A DNA stretch of 64,000 nucleotides. Origin: Lutimaribacter degradans. GTDB lineage: Bacteria > Pseudomonadota > Alphaproteobacteria > Rhodobacterales > Rhodobacteraceae. A program made the position numbers and the translations under genes. The notes beneath the pieces were generated by a model. The model did no database searches and was not told where the DNA came from. It was given only the letters and a program-made list of their open reading frames with translations. The DNA is taken from positions 28,076-92,075 of the forward strand of contig NZ_JAMQGO010000013.1 in the NCBI RefSeq assembly GCF_023703375.1, in the 5' to 3' direction. Positions 16,953 to 26,260 of this stretch are shown one piece after another. The first letter of the stretch is position 1; each line of letters opens with the position of its first letter.

Positions 16953-18163
16953 CCTCGTTTTTCGACGCAGTAACGCTCCAGGCGGGCTATAACGCGGCGC
17001 TTGTGGCGATAGGCGCCGGGCTTCTGGGGTTTGCGGCCGGCGCGTCGGGCACGTTCCTGTTCCTGCGAAAACGGGCCCTTGTTTCGGATGCGGTCGCACA
17101 TGCCACGTTGCCGGGTGTGGGCCTGGCCTTTATCATGATGGTGGCGCTTGGCGGCGACGGGCGCAACCTTTTGGGCCTGCTTGCCGGGTCGGCCGCGACC
17201 GCCTGGCTTGGGCTTTTGATGATTGAATGGATCACTCGACGCACGCGGCTGGCCGAAGATGCGGCCATCGGCGCGGTTCTGGGTGTCTTCTTCGGCGTCG
17301 GTATCGTGCTGCTTACCGTCGTGCAAACCATGAGCGCGGGGCGACAGGCGGGGTTGGAAAGCTTTCTTCTGGGCGCAACTGCCGGGATGCTGCGTGAAGA
17401 CGTTATTGTAATCGCCATTGGCGGCGCGCTTGCAGTGTTTGCCACTTGGCTGATGCGCAGACCGTTGACGCTGGTGTCATTTGACAGCGAATATGCTGCC
17501 GCCCTGGGCTATGATGTGCGGCGGATCGACCTGATCATGATGGGGCTTGTAATGGCCGTCACCGTGATCGGGCTGAAGCTGGTTGGCCTGATCCTTATCG
17601 TGGCCTTGCTTATCATCCCGGCGGTGACCGCCCGTTTCTGGACCGAACGATCAACCCATGTGATATGGATCGCCGGCGCCCTGGGCGGTACGGCGGGCTA
17701 TATCGGGGCGGCGATGTCGGCGACTGCACCGGCCTTGCCGACCGGGCCCATCATCGTTTTGGCTTCGGCCGCACTTTTCGTGATCTCGCTGTTTTTCGCA
17801 CCGAGGCGCGGGGTTCTGGCCGCGATCCTGCGCCACCGTCGGTTCCAGGCACGTGTGCACCGGCGGCAGGGGCTTTTGGCACTGGCGGCCCGCCACCCCA
17901 TACACGAAGCCTTCACGCTGCGGCTGCTGCAGAGCGAGGGGCTTGTCCGCCGCGATGGCGTGCCGACCCCGGCCGGGCTTGCGCAGGCAGTCAAGGTTGC
18001 GCGCGACGAGAGCCGTTGGAAAATCGCACGCGAAATCCATCAAGACGCCGGCCTGACCGGGCGCTATGACGGGCTTACCCCTATCGAAGAGGTGTTCACC
18101 CCCGACGAGATCGCGGAATTCGATCATCGCCTGGGGCCGCCCCGTGCCGTTGAGGCCAAATGA
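16949..18163 (+). CDS. sitC: Metal ABC transporter permease fused to a DtxR/MntR-like winged-helix domain
   Basis: This 404-residue protein has an N-terminal ABC-3 permease of about 285 residues with eight or so membrane helices (ASGTFLFLRKRALVSDAVAHATLPGVG is split here by positions 32-58; SFLLGATAGML and LLIIPAVTARFW are also seen). From about residue 295 a cytoplasmic tail follows, with HPIHEAFTLRLLQSEGLVRR and later TPIEEVFTPDEI, resembling the winged helix and metal-binding start of DtxR/MntR-type regulators. Similar tails occur on some TroC/MntC permeases. It pairs with SitD as heterodimer. The start at 16949 overlaps sitB, and the stop overlaps sitD (ATGA). Confidence 0.9.
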   Translation: MTSFFDAVTLQAGYNAALVAIGAGLLGFAAGASGTFLFLRKRALVSDAVAHATLPGVGLAFIMMVALGGDGRNLLGLLAGSAATAWLGLLMIEWITRRTRLAEDAAIGAVLGVFFGVGIVLLTVVQTMSAGRQAGLESFLLGATAGMLREDVIVIAIGGALAVFATWLMRRPLTLVSFDSEYAAALGYDVRRIDLIMMGLVMAVTVIGLKLVGLILIVALLIIPAVTARFWTERSTHVIWIAGALGGTAGYIGAAMSATAPALPTGPIIVLASAALFVISLFFAPRRGVLAAILRHRRFQARVHRRQGLLALAARHPIHEAFTLRLLQSEGLVRRDGVPTPAGLAQAVKVARDESRWKIAREIHQDAGLTGRYDGLTPIEEVFTPDEIAEFDHRLGPPRAVEAK

Positions 18164-19095
18164 TGGGGGCCGAGTTTGTCCAGTTTTCGCTGACTCCGAT
18201 CCTGATCGGGGTATTCTCGGCCATCGCCTGCGCCCTGCCCGGCAACTTTCTGATCCTGCGGCGGCAGGCGCTGATCGGCGATGCGATCAGCCACGTCGTG
18301 CTGCCGGGCATCGTGGTGGCGTTCCTGCTGACCGGGGTCGTCGCCGCGATCCCGATGCTGTCGGGCGCGGCCGGCGCGGCCATTGTCGCTGTGGTCCTGA
18401 TCGAGACGGTCAAACGCCTTGGCAAGATCGAACCGGGCGCCGCTATGGGCGTGGTATTCACGACGATGTTCGCCGCGGGCGTGCTCATCCTTGAGCAGAC
18501 AGATACAAGCCAGGTCCATCTCGACGTGGAACATGCGCTGATGGGCAACCTGGAGTCGCTAATCTGGTTCCGGGCCGAGGGCTGGCACTCGCTGGTCGAC
18601 CCGGTGGCGCTGGCGGGCTTGCCGGACGAGTTGTTTCGCATCGCGGCGGTTTGCGCGCTGATCGCCTTGCTGACTGGCGTGTTCTGGCGCTGGCTCAAGG
18701 TCGCGACTTTCGACGAAGCCTTTGCGCGGGCCGTGGGCATTCCTGCCGCTGCCGTCGGAATCGGACTGGTGGTGTGCGCAGCTCTTGCCGCGGTCGCCGC
18801 CTTTGATGCAGTGGGGTCGATCATCGTGATCGCGATGTTCATATGCCCGCCCGCCGCAGCGCGCCTCATGACGAACCGCCTGGAATCGCAACTGTGGTGG
18901 TCGGTTGCCTTTGCAACGCTTTCCGCCGTCCTGGGCTACGTTCTGGCGGGATACGGCCCGCTATGGTTCGGCGCACGAAACGCGGTCAGCGCCGCCGGCA
19001 TGATCGCCACGGTTTCGGGCTTGATCCTCGGGCTTGCGTGTCTCTACGGCCCACACCGCAACCGTATCGGCGCGAACCGGCACGGGACGCCCTGA
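18160..19095 (+). CDS. sitD: Manganese-type ABC transporter permease, second subunit
   Basis: This 311-residue ABC-3 family permease has about eight hydrophobic helices; LRRQALIGDAISHVVLPGIV is the conserved early segment and FICPPAAARLMT the conserved late one. With SitC it forms the membrane channel of the metal importer. The ATG at 18160 overlaps the sitC stop (ATGA). It ends the operon, and 110 bp separate it from the next gene. Two different permeases in one operon is the SitABCD arrangement and argues against a ZnuABC zinc system. Confidence 0.9.
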   Translation: MMGAEFVQFSLTPILIGVFSAIACALPGNFLILRRQALIGDAISHVVLPGIVVAFLLTGVVAAIPMLSGAAGAAIVAVVLIETVKRLGKIEPGAAMGVVFTTMFAAGVLILEQTDTSQVHLDVEHALMGNLESLIWFRAEGWHSLVDPVALAGLPDELFRIAAVCALIALLTGVFWRWLKVATFDEAFARAVGIPAAAVGIGLVVCAALAAVAAFDAVGSIIVIAMFICPPAAARLMTNRLESQLWWSVAFATLSAVLGYVLAGYGPLWFGARNAVSAAGMIATVSGLILGLACLYGPHRNRIGANRHGTP

Positions 19096-19205
19096 CCCGG
19101 GCCTGAAAAGGTCAGCCGCTGAACTGGCGTTTATGGTTGAAGCAGCGCGCGCCCGGCCCAAGTTAGACAAAGCAAGATTCCAACACGCCGAAAGGAGCCG
19201 CCCGG

Positions 19206-19877
19206 ATGCAACTGAACGCCAATTTCAAGCAGCGTGCGCTTGTGCGTTTCGATCAGGGCGACTGGGTCGCCTCGCCCATGCCCGGTGTCCGTCGCCGGAT
19301 GCTGGACCGGATCGGCGACGAGGTCGCCCGTGCCACCAGCATCGTGCGTTTTGATCCTGGCAGCGCCTTTTCCCCCCACACCCATGACGGTGGCGAGGAA
19401 TACCTGGTGCTCGACGGCACGTTCCAGGACGAAGACGGGGATTTCCCTACCGGCTACTACGTGCGCAACCCGCCGACATCGTCGCACACACCGGCTGCCC
19501 GCGACGGGGCAACGATACTGGTAAAGCTGCACCAGTTCGACCCCGAAGATCGCAGGCAGGTCCAACTCGATACCGCCGCAGCAACATGGGCAAAGACCGC
19601 ACCCGGAGTGGATGGACTGCTGCTACACGAGGACGCCCGCGAACGCGTGTCGATGGAACGCTGGGGCCCCGGCTCAGCGCACCAACTGGATGCCTCGGGC
19701 GGGCTTGAGGTCTTCGTGATCTCGGGGTCGCTGTCGGATGATACCGACACCCTTGGCGCCTGGGATTGGCTGCGCCTGCCGATGGGCACGACATTTAATG
19801 CCACAGCTGGCCCCGAGGGTGCGCATATCTGGATCAAGACAGGGCATCTGCGCCACGTTGCCAAGACGGCCCCGTGA
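19206..19877 (+). CDS. Bicupin protein related to ChrR anti-sigma C-terminal domain
   Basis: This 223-residue protein has two cupin modules. The first holds the metal-site motif FSPHTHDGGEEYLVLDGTFQDE with a partner H in SSHTP (about residue 96); the second, from about residue 130, has lost most metal ligands. It resembles the cupin part of ChrR, the zinc anti-sigma factor of the singlet-oxygen response, but has no N-terminal zinc-binding anti-sigma domain, so I do not call it ChrR. The stop overlaps the GTG start of the next gene by GTGA, so the two are one transcriptional unit. Likely a metal-binding sensor or enzyme; function unknown. The start at 19206 has an AAAGGAGC ribosome binding site. 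Confidence 0.75.
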   Translation: MQLNANFKQRALVRFDQGDWVASPMPGVRRRMLDRIGDEVARATSIVRFDPGSAFSPHTHDGGEEYLVLDGTFQDEDGDFPTGYYVRNPPTSSHTPAARDGATILVKLHQFDPEDRRQVQLDTAAATWAKTAPGVDGLLLHEDARERVSMERWGPGSAHQLDASGGLEVFVISGSLSDDTDTLGAWDWLRLPMGTTFNATAGPEGAHIWIKTGHLRHVAKTAP

Positions 19878-20869
19878 AACCCGAGACCCAGATTTGCGTC
19901 ATCGGCGCGGGGCTGTCGGGCCTAGCACTGGCCAACACCTTGTTGGCCGAGGGGCGCGACGTGACCGTGCTGGAGGCCCGCGACCGGCCCGGTGGACGGG
20001 TGTTTTCGCCCCAAGGCCATGATCTGGGGCCGTCCTGGATCTGGCCGCATAACCGCCGGATGCAGGCCTTGCTGGACAAGCTGGGCCTGCATCGCTTTCC
20101 ACAATACGCTACCGGGCGGCTGGTCTTCGAAGATGCCAAGGGCGCGATCCGGCGGGATCTGGACCTTGCCACCATGGGCGGCGCGTGGCGTGTCGCGGGC
20201 GGGTTGGCCGGCGTTGCCGAAGTTTTGGCCACACGTCTGGGCAACAAGCTGCGCCTTTCATGCCCCGTGCACAGCATCGCGCAAGACGCTGGCGGCGTAG
20301 ACATCACAACGGATGATGGCCCCCTGCGCGCCGCGCACGCAGTGCTGGCCCTGCCGCCACGCCTGGCTTCAGGGCTGGGCGTTTCCGTGCCTGACGTTCC
20401 CACGTGGATGGCGGGGCACACCAAGCTGGTGGCAACATACTCAACGCCCTTCTGGCGAGATCAGGGGTTGAACGGCGACGCGATTTCGCATCGCGGGCCG
20501 CTGGCCGAAATACACGACGCCTCTCCCGCCGATGCGGCCGAGGGGGCGCTTTTCGGTTTTGCCCATCCCGGCGCCGCGCGCGAACCGGGGTTTCAAGACG
20601 CGAGCCTTGCGCAGTTGGCGCGCCTGTTCGGTGCGGACGCCGCGGCACCCGGTGCCGTGTTCTTCAAGGATTGGAGCGCCGATCCCGCCACCGCCTCCCC
20701 TGCCGACCGAACACCGCCCACCGGGCATCCGGCCTATCTTCCCCTGCCACCGGACGGGCGCCTGATCTTTGCCGGAACCGAGGCCGCCCCCGAGGATGGC
20801 GGCTTCCTGGAAGGGGCGCTGGCCGCCGCCGAGGCCGCGCATGCCCATATTGCCGCTATCGTGAACTGA
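19874..20869 (+). CDS. FAD-dependent amine-oxidase-like oxidoreductase
   Basis: This 331-residue flavoprotein has a Rossmann FAD motif at the N-terminus (CVIGAGLSGLALANTLLAEG, then E in TVLEARDRPGGRV). A GTEAAPEDGGFLEGAL motif near the C-terminus is typical of monoamine-oxidase-like enzymes, which oxidise amines or protoporphyrinogen-like substrates. It is shorter than standard MAOs (about 450), lacking part of the substrate domain. The start is GTG at 19874, overlapping the cupin stop, so the two proteins are probably co-translated and may work together. Substrate unknown. It converges on fbp with a 33-bp gap. Confidence 0.8.
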   Translation: MKPETQICVIGAGLSGLALANTLLAEGRDVTVLEARDRPGGRVFSPQGHDLGPSWIWPHNRRMQALLDKLGLHRFPQYATGRLVFEDAKGAIRRDLDLATMGGAWRVAGGLAGVAEVLATRLGNKLRLSCPVHSIAQDAGGVDITTDDGPLRAAHAVLALPPRLASGLGVSVPDVPTWMAGHTKLVATYSTPFWRDQGLNGDAISHRGPLAEIHDASPADAAEGALFGFAHPGAAREPGFQDASLAQLARLFGADAAAPGAVFFKDWSADPATASPADRTPPTGHPAYLPLPPDGRLIFAGTEAAPEDGGFLEGALAAAEAAHAHIAAIVN

Positions 20870-20902
20870 CCTGGGGAATTGCCTGGCCGATTCCCGGTTT
20901 CC

Positions 20903-21913
20903 TCAGGGGGCGGTTGCCGGCTTTTCCGACGCCGCGTGGTAGTCGCTAAGGCGGGTGACCTCTTCGGCCGAACCAAGGATGACCGGCACGCGCTGATGGT
21001 GGTTTTCGGGCATCACATCAAGGATGCGGGTCCGCCCCACGGTCGCGCGACCACCGGCCTGTTCTACCAGAAAGGCCATCGGGTTGGCCTCGTATAGCAG
21101 GCGCAGCTTACCGCCTGCCGCGCGGTTCCCTTCGTCGGCGGGGTAAAGAAACACCCCGCCACGGATCAGGATGCGGTGCACATCGGCCACCATCGAGGCG
21201 GTCCAGCGCATGTTGAAATCGCGTCCACGAGGCCCGGTTTCACCGGCAAGGCATTCCTCGACATAGCGCCGCACGGGTTGGTCCCACAGCCGATGACGCG
21301 ATGTATTGATGGCAAATTCGGCCGTTTTCTCGGGAATGGACATACCCGGATGGGTCAGTCGGAAATCGCCGGTCCCGTATTCGCAGGAAAATCCGAACAC
21401 GCCGTCCCCCACCGACAACACCAGCATCATGGTCGGGCCATAAATCGCGTAGCCTGCGCAGCGTTGCGTATGGCCTGGCTTGAGAATGTCACGTTCGCCA
21501 GGTGCCGCCACCGTGCAGACCGAGAATATCGACCCGACCGACAGGTTCACGTCGATATTCGACGAGCCATCCAGCGGATCAAAGAAAAGCAGGTAATCCC
21601 CGGCTTCCGGCTGTTTCAGCCAGACCGCGTCTTCCTGTTCCTCGCTGACGAGCGCCGCCAATCGACGCGAGTTTCCGCATATGCGGGCAAAGGTTTCATC
21701 GGCGATGACATCGAGCTTTTTCTGGTCTTCGCCCTGAACATTCGTTTCCCCCGCCAGGCCGTGATTGCCCTCGAAGGCGGCATTTCGCAGCCGGTTGCCG
21801 ATGACGCGGCAGGCCGATGCAATATCTTCGATCAGGAAGATCAAGTCAGGATCAAGGCCATCCGGCGCGGCGTGATGGGTCAGGAAATTTCTCAATGTAA
21901 TCGCTTGGGTCAT
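20903..21913 (-). CDS. fbp: Class I fructose-1,6-bisphosphatase
   Basis: This 336-residue cytoplasmic enzyme dephosphorylates fructose 1,6-bisphosphate in gluconeogenesis. Class I signatures are present: GEDQKKLDVIADE, SEEQEDA and the metal-binding DPLDGSSNIDVN, with GGVFLYPAD near the end. It starts three bases after the glpK stop, so it belongs to the glpD-glpK-fbp operon. That position links glycerol use directly to hexose synthesis: glycerol carbon enters at triose phosphate and must pass through FBPase to make sugars. This pairing is unusual, since fbp is more often in Calvin-cycle or stand-alone contexts. Confidence 0.94.
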   Translation of the reverse strand: MTQAITLRNFLTHHAAPDGLDPDLIFLIEDIASACRVIGNRLRNAAFEGNHGLAGETNVQGEDQKKLDVIADETFARICGNSRRLAALVSEEQEDAVWLKQPEAGDYLLFFDPLDGSSNIDVNLSVGSIFSVCTVAAPGERDILKPGHTQRCAGYAIYGPTMMLVLSVGDGVFGFSCEYGTGDFRLTHPGMSIPEKTAEFAINTSRHRLWDQPVRRYVEECLAGETGPRGRDFNMRWTASMVADVHRILIRGGVFLYPADEGNRAAGGKLRLLYEANPMAFLVEQAGGRATVGRTRILDVMPENHHQRVPVILGSAEEVTRLSDYHAASEKPATAP

Positions 21914-21916
21914 GGC

Positions 21917-23419
21917 TCAGAACCTCATGGTGGCATCGACCGCGCGTTGCCACGCGGCATATTTGGCAGAACGGGTGGCGTCATCCATCGCGGGCAAAAA
22001 GCTGCGGTCCAGCGCCCATCGGTCGGCAAACTCCGCCTGCGCAGGGTACACACCGGCGCGGTGCCCCGCCAGCCAGGCCGCGCCCAGGGCCGTTGTCTCA
22101 AGCACCTTGGGCCGATCGACGCGCGCACCGATGATGTCCGAAAGGAACTGCATCGCGAAGCCGGATGCACTCATGCCGCCGTCGACCCTGAGCGTCGCCT
22201 CTGGGGTATCGCGCAGGCCAGCATCATCTGCGCCGGCCATGTCAGCCTGCATCGCGGCCAGCAAATCGCGGGTCTGGAAGCCGACGCTTTCCAACGCGGC
22301 ACGGGCAAATTCCTCTGGCCCCGAGTTGCGGGTCAGGCCAAAGATCGCGCCACGGCACTCGGCGTTCCAATAGGGCGCTCCCAGCCCCGTGAATGCCGGA
22401 ACAAGAACCACGTTCTGCGTCGGGTCTGCCCGTTCCGCCAGGGGCTGCGTCTCTTGGGCGTCGCGAATGATCCTGAGCCCGTCGCGCAGCCATTGCACCA
22501 CGGCCCCCGCGATGAAGATCGAGCCTTCCAGCGCATAGGTCGGCTTGCCCTCCAACTGGTAGGCGATGGTTGTCAGCAGCCGGTTTTGAGAGCGCACCGG
22601 GGTGGCGCCCGTGTTGATCAACGCGAAACACCCCGTGCCATAGGTGGATTTCAGCATGCCCGGCGAAAAACACGCCTGGCCCACGGTGGCGGCCTGCTGA
22701 TCACCGGCAATGCCAAGGATCGGTATCGGACGACCGAACAAGTCGGGACGGGTTTCGCCGAAGTCGGCGGCGCAGTCGCGTACCTCGGGCAGCAGGGACA
22801 TCGGAATGCCCAGCCGGTCGCAGATGCTCTTTGACCACCGGCCCTTGCGAATGTCATACAGCATCGTGCGCGCGGCATTTGTGGCGTCGCTCACGTGTAC
22901 CTTGCCGCCGGTCAGGTTCCAGACCAGCCAGCTATCGACCGTGCCAAAAGCCAGCTCTCCGGCCTCGGCCCGGGCACGCGCGCCTTCAATATTGTCAAGC
23001 AGCCAAGCCAGCTTCGTTCCGCTGAAATAAGGATCGAGCAGCAGCCCGGTGCGGCCGGTCACGGTTTCTTCGAACCCTTCGGCCTTGAGCGTCTGGCACA
23101 GGGGCGAGCTGCGCCGATCCTGCCAGACGATGGCATTGTAAATGGGCTTGCCGGTCTTGCGGTCCCAGACCACCGTGGTTTCACGCTGGTTGGTGATGCC
23201 GATTGCCGCAATTTGCGCACCGCCGGATTTTTCGAGTGCCGAACGGCAGGTGGCTGCCGTGGTCGCCCACAGGTCGGCGGGGTCATGCTCGACCCAGCCA
23301 CTTTGGGGGAAATGCTGGGCAAATTCTTCTTGCGCCGAGGCGACGACGGACATCGCAGTGTCGAAAATAATGGCCCGTGTCGATGTTGTTCCCTGATCAA
23401 TGGCAAGAATATGCGTCAT
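21917..23419 (-). CDS. glpK: Glycerol kinase
   Basis: This 500-residue FGGY-family kinase phosphorylates glycerol to sn-glycerol 3-phosphate with ATP. Diagnostic motifs are [13 protein letters not shown] at the N-terminus, [11 protein letters not shown], the substrate-binding WQDRR and the C-terminal phosphate-binding region [19 protein letters not shown]. The length matches the family (about 500). It lies between glpD (130 bp upstream) and fbp (3 bp downstream) on the minus strand. The gene is likely repressed by the DeoR-type regulator at 25382 when glycerol phosphate is absent; that is inference from synteny. Confidence 0.96.
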   Translation of the reverse strand: MTHILAIDQGTTSTRAIIFDTAMSVVASAQEEFAQHFPQSGWVEHDPADLWATTAATCRSALEKSGGAQIAAIGITNQRETTVVWDRKTGKPIYNAIVWQDRRSSPLCQTLKAEGFEETVTGRTGLLLDPYFSGTKLAWLLDNIEGARARAEAGELAFGTVDSWLVWNLTGGKVHVSDATNAARTMLYDIRKGRWSKSICDRLGIPMSLLPEVRDCAADFGETRPDLFGRPIPILGIAGDQQAATVGQACFSPGMLKSTYGTGCFALINTGATPVRSQNRLLTTIAYQLEGKPTYALEGSIFIAGAVVQWLRDGLRIIRDAQETQPLAERADPTQNVVLVPAFTGLGAPYWNAECRGAIFGLTRNSGPEEFARAALESVGFQTRDLLAAMQADMAGADDAGLRDTPEATLRVDGGMSASGFAMQFLSDIIGARVDRPKVLETTALGAAWLAGHRAGVYPAQAEFADRWALDRSFLPAMDDATRSAKYAAWQRAVDATMRF

Positions 23420-23549
23420 GATCGCCTCTCCTAAAATCGAACCACGGTGGCGCTCATTACGCGCTTATCGGCTACGAAAACACAAGACGGTCCGGGCCTT
23501 CCAGCGGCCACCCCGACCCAAGCCTTGCTGCCAGAACGTAACCGGATGG

Positions 23550-25127
23550 TCAAAGCCGATGTTGCGCCATCCAGTCATCCAGCGCGCGGACTTGGTCGGC
23601 GTTCAGCCGCAGGCCAAGTTTGTTGCGTCGCCAGATCACGTCTTCTGCCACGCGGGCATACTCGTTGGCCATCAGCCAGCCAACCTCGCTTTCGGTCAAG
23701 GTCGCGCCGAAATCCTGGCCCAGATCGCCGGAGGCTCTGGCATCGCCCAGGATGTTGCCACTTTCAGTGCCGTAGGCGCGGACAAGTCGCCTGGCCCAGC
23801 CTTCCGTCAGGAACGGGTACCGCGCCCGCAGATCGGAGATCAGGGACGGCACGCCATCCACCGGGAAATCGCCGCCCGGCAATGGCACGCCGGCGGTCCA
23901 GTTACCCTTGCCAAGCGACAGATGGGCGCCCACCTGTTCCATCGCGCTTTCGGCCAGGCGGCGATAGGTCGTGATCTTGCCACCGAAAATGTTCAGCAAA
24001 GGCGCGCCAGTGCTGGTATCAACCTTGAGTGTATAGTCACGGGTGGCTGCCGTGGCGCTGCTGGCCCCGTCATCATGAAGCGGGCGAACGCCGGAATACG
24101 TCCAGACAACATCGTCGACTGTCAGCTGTTGCTTGAAATACTGGTTGGCAAAGTTCAGCAGGTAATCGCGTTCTTCGGGCGTGCATTCGGGCTTTTGCGA
24201 CGGGTCACCGTGTTCGGCATCTGTGGTGCCGATCAGCGTGAAATCGGTTTCATACGGAATGGCAAAGATGATGCGTCCATCCGTTCCCTGGAAGAAATAG
24301 CACTTGTCATGATCATACAGCCTGCGCGTCACGATATGGCTGCCACGTACCAGCCGAACGCCGTCACGCGAATTGAGCCGGATCCTGGCTTGAATGATGT
24401 CGCCCACCCAGGGGCCACCGGCATTGACCAGCATCCGCGCGTAAAAGGTTTTCGTCTGGTCGGTTTCGGTATTGCGCGTTTCCACGCGCCACAGCCCATT
24501 CTCGCATGATGCACTGACCACCTTGGTCCGGGTCATGATCTGCGCACCGCGCGCTTCGGCATCGCGGGCGTTCAGGATGACAAGCCGTGAATCCTCGACC
24601 CAGCAATCGGAATATTCATAGGCTTTGACAAAGCGATCCTGTAGAGGTGCGCCCTCCTCACTCCCTGCCAGATCAAGTGTTCTGGTTCCGGGCAATATCT
24701 TTCGTCCCCCAAGATGATCATACAGGAAAAGCCCCAGCCGGATCAGCCATGCCGGTCGGCGCCCCTTCATCCAAGGCATGAAAAGACCAAGCAGCTTTGA
24801 GGTCGGCGTGTCCGCCTCGAACCGCATATCCTGATGATAGGGAAGAACAAAGCGCATGGGCCAACTGATATGCGGCATGGCCTTCAAAAGGGTCTCGCGC
24901 TCGATCAGGGCCTCGCGGACCAGGCGAAACTCGAAATACTCGAGATACCGCAGCCCACCGTGAAACAGCTTGGTCGACGCCGAGGAGGTGGCAGACGCAA
25001 GATCATTCATTTCAGCAAGAGCAACTGACACTCCGCGGCCCGCCGCGTCCCGCGCTATGCCACACCCGTTGATACCCCCGCCGATAATGAAAAGGTCGAC
25101 TGTCGCATCGTTTGCCGTACGTTCCAT
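23550..25127 (-). CDS. glpD: Glycerol-3-phosphate dehydrogenase, aerobic FAD enzyme
   Basis: This 525-residue membrane-associated flavoprotein oxidises glycerol 3-phosphate to dihydroxyacetone phosphate and passes electrons to quinone. The FAD motif is DLFIIGGGINGCGIARDAAG, followed by LASATSSASTKLFHGGLRYL, both diagnostic of GlpD; HYSGVRPL-like text (WTYSGVRPLHDD) lies in the middle. The ATG at 25127 was chosen because it has GGGAGGG six bases upstream and gives the usual short N-terminus; a longer frame starts at 25184. It is first in the operon and divergent from the glpR-like gene. Confidence 0.95.
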   Translation of the reverse strand: MERTANDATVDLFIIGGGINGCGIARDAAGRGVSVALAEMNDLASATSSASTKLFHGGLRYLEYFEFRLVREALIERETLLKAMPHISWPMRFVLPYHQDMRFEADTPTSKLLGLFMPWMKGRRPAWLIRLGLFLYDHLGGRKILPGTRTLDLAGSEEGAPLQDRFVKAYEYSDCWVEDSRLVILNARDAEARGAQIMTRTKVVSASCENGLWRVETRNTETDQTKTFYARMLVNAGGPWVGDIIQARIRLNSRDGVRLVRGSHIVTRRLYDHDKCYFFQGTDGRIIFAIPYETDFTLIGTTDAEHGDPSQKPECTPEERDYLLNFANQYFKQQLTVDDVVWTYSGVRPLHDDGASSATAATRDYTLKVDTSTGAPLLNIFGGKITTYRRLAESAMEQVGAHLSLGKGNWTAGVPLPGGDFPVDGVPSLISDLRARYPFLTEGWARRLVRAYGTESGNILGDARASGDLGQDFGATLTESEVGWLMANEYARVAEDVIWRRNKLGLRLNADQVRALDDWMAQHRL

Positions 25128-25195
25128 GCGGGCCCTCCCGAAGAGCGATGGCCGCTCCATGACGATTGGCGCAGCGTTTTGCAAGGCATACTTTC

Positions 25196-25319
25196 TTTTT
25201 TATTCGTTTCTGGTGATTTTCACGCGTGTTTGTGCGTTTTATTCGCATTGAACCACTAGAATTGCGCAAAACTCCGGCGCGGCGGGTGGTTCCGGGTTAC
25301 TTTTTCGTTCGTTTTCGAT
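25196..25319. promoter_or_regulatory. Repeated TTTTATTCG / TTTTTCGTT motifs between glpD and glpR-like gene
   Basis: The divergent 254-bp gap contains TTTTATTCGTTT (25197-25208), TTTTATTCGC (25236-25245) and TTTTTCGTTCGTTTTCG (25301-25317). GlpR-type DeoR regulators bind short TTCG-containing repeats, so these are candidate operators controlling glpDK-fbp and the regulator itself. The repeats are seen in the sequence; binding is inferred. Confidence 0.4.
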
Positions 25320-25381
25320 AACTTCGCACGAGGCACAGACCCGTCGAAACAAAAACACGCAGCCATTCCAAAGGGGCGACC

Positions 25382-26143
25382 ATGTCTCAAACGTTTCGCC
25401 ACCCAGAAATACTCGAAATCGCGCGGCGTGAAGGCAAGGTAACCGTTGAAGGGCTCGCCGAGTATTTCGGCGTCACCCTTCAGACCATCCGGCGCGATCT
25501 TACCGACCTGGCCGAAAGCGGGCGGCTGGAGCGGGTGCATGGCGGGGCGGTCTTGTCCTCGGGGACCACCAACATAGGCTACAAAGAGCGCCGATCGCTG
25601 AAATCCGGGGCCAAGCGCGCAATCGCGCGCGCCTGTGCGGCGGAGATTCCCGGCAATATCTCGTTATTCCTGAATATCGGAACCTCGACCGAGGCGGTAG
25701 CGATGGAATTGCTGCAGCACGAGAACCTCATGGTGGTCACGAACAACATGAACGTTGCCAATATTCTTGCCGCGAACGCAGGCTGCGATGTCATCCTGAC
25801 CGGCGGCCAGCTGCGCCGCGCGGATGGCGGGTTGGTTGGTACGCTGGCCACCGAGACCATCCGGCAGTTCAAGTTCGATCTGGCCGTGATCGGCTGCTCC
25901 GCGCTTGACGAAGATGGTGACCTGCTGGATTTCGACATTCAGGAAGTCGGCGTCAGCCGGGCAATCTTGCGCCAATCCCGCAAGACCTTCCTGGTCGCCG
26001 ACCAAAGCAAGCTGACCCGAACGGCGCCCGCATGCATCGCGTCGCTTGCCAATATCGATACATTCTTTACCGACGAACCGCTGCCGCCAGATCTGGCAGC
26101 GGCCTGTCAGTCATGGGGAACGCGGGTCGTCGTCGCGCCCTGA
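25382..26143 (+). CDS. glpR: DeoR-family regulator of glycerol metabolism, GlpR-like
   Basis: This 253-residue repressor has an N-terminal DeoR helix-turn-helix (EILEIARREGKVTVEGLAEY, then VTLQTIRRDLTDL) and a sugar-phosphate sensing domain with LFLNIGTSTEAVA, VVTNNMNVA and VIGCSALDEDGDLLDFD. In GlpR proteins the effector is glycerol 3-phosphate. It is divergent from glpD across a gap with repeated TTCG motifs, which supports the GlpR assignment. The ATG at 25382 follows AAAGGGGCGACC. A hairpin without U-run (26228-26251) lies in the gap to the convergent metallo-hydrolase gene. Confidence 0.88.
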   Translation: MSQTFRHPEILEIARREGKVTVEGLAEYFGVTLQTIRRDLTDLAESGRLERVHGGAVLSSGTTNIGYKERRSLKSGAKRAIARACAAEIPGNISLFLNIGTSTEAVAMELLQHENLMVVTNNMNVANILAANAGCDVILTGGQLRRADGGLVGTLATETIRQFKFDLAVIGCSALDEDGDLLDFDIQEVGVSRAILRQSRKTFLVADQSKLTRTAPACIASLANIDTFFTDEPLPPDLAAACQSWGTRVVVAP

Positions 26144-26227
26144 CGATCATGGAGACAGCCATTCAAGAATTATCGACAATCCGCGCTTTCGCGGCGAGGC
26201 CGGGGTCGAACGACAAGGCCACCCATT

Positions 26228-26251
26228 GGCTGCGGGCATAAGGCCGCAGCC
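26228..26251. terminator. Hairpin between convergent genes
   Basis: GGCTGCGG (26228-26235) pairs perfectly with CCGCAGCC (26244-26251) around an 8-base loop. It stands between the ends of the convergent glpR-like and metallo-hydrolase genes. No U-run follows on either strand, so it is only a weak terminator candidate. Confidence 0.4.
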
Positions 26252-26260
26252 CATTCCGCG

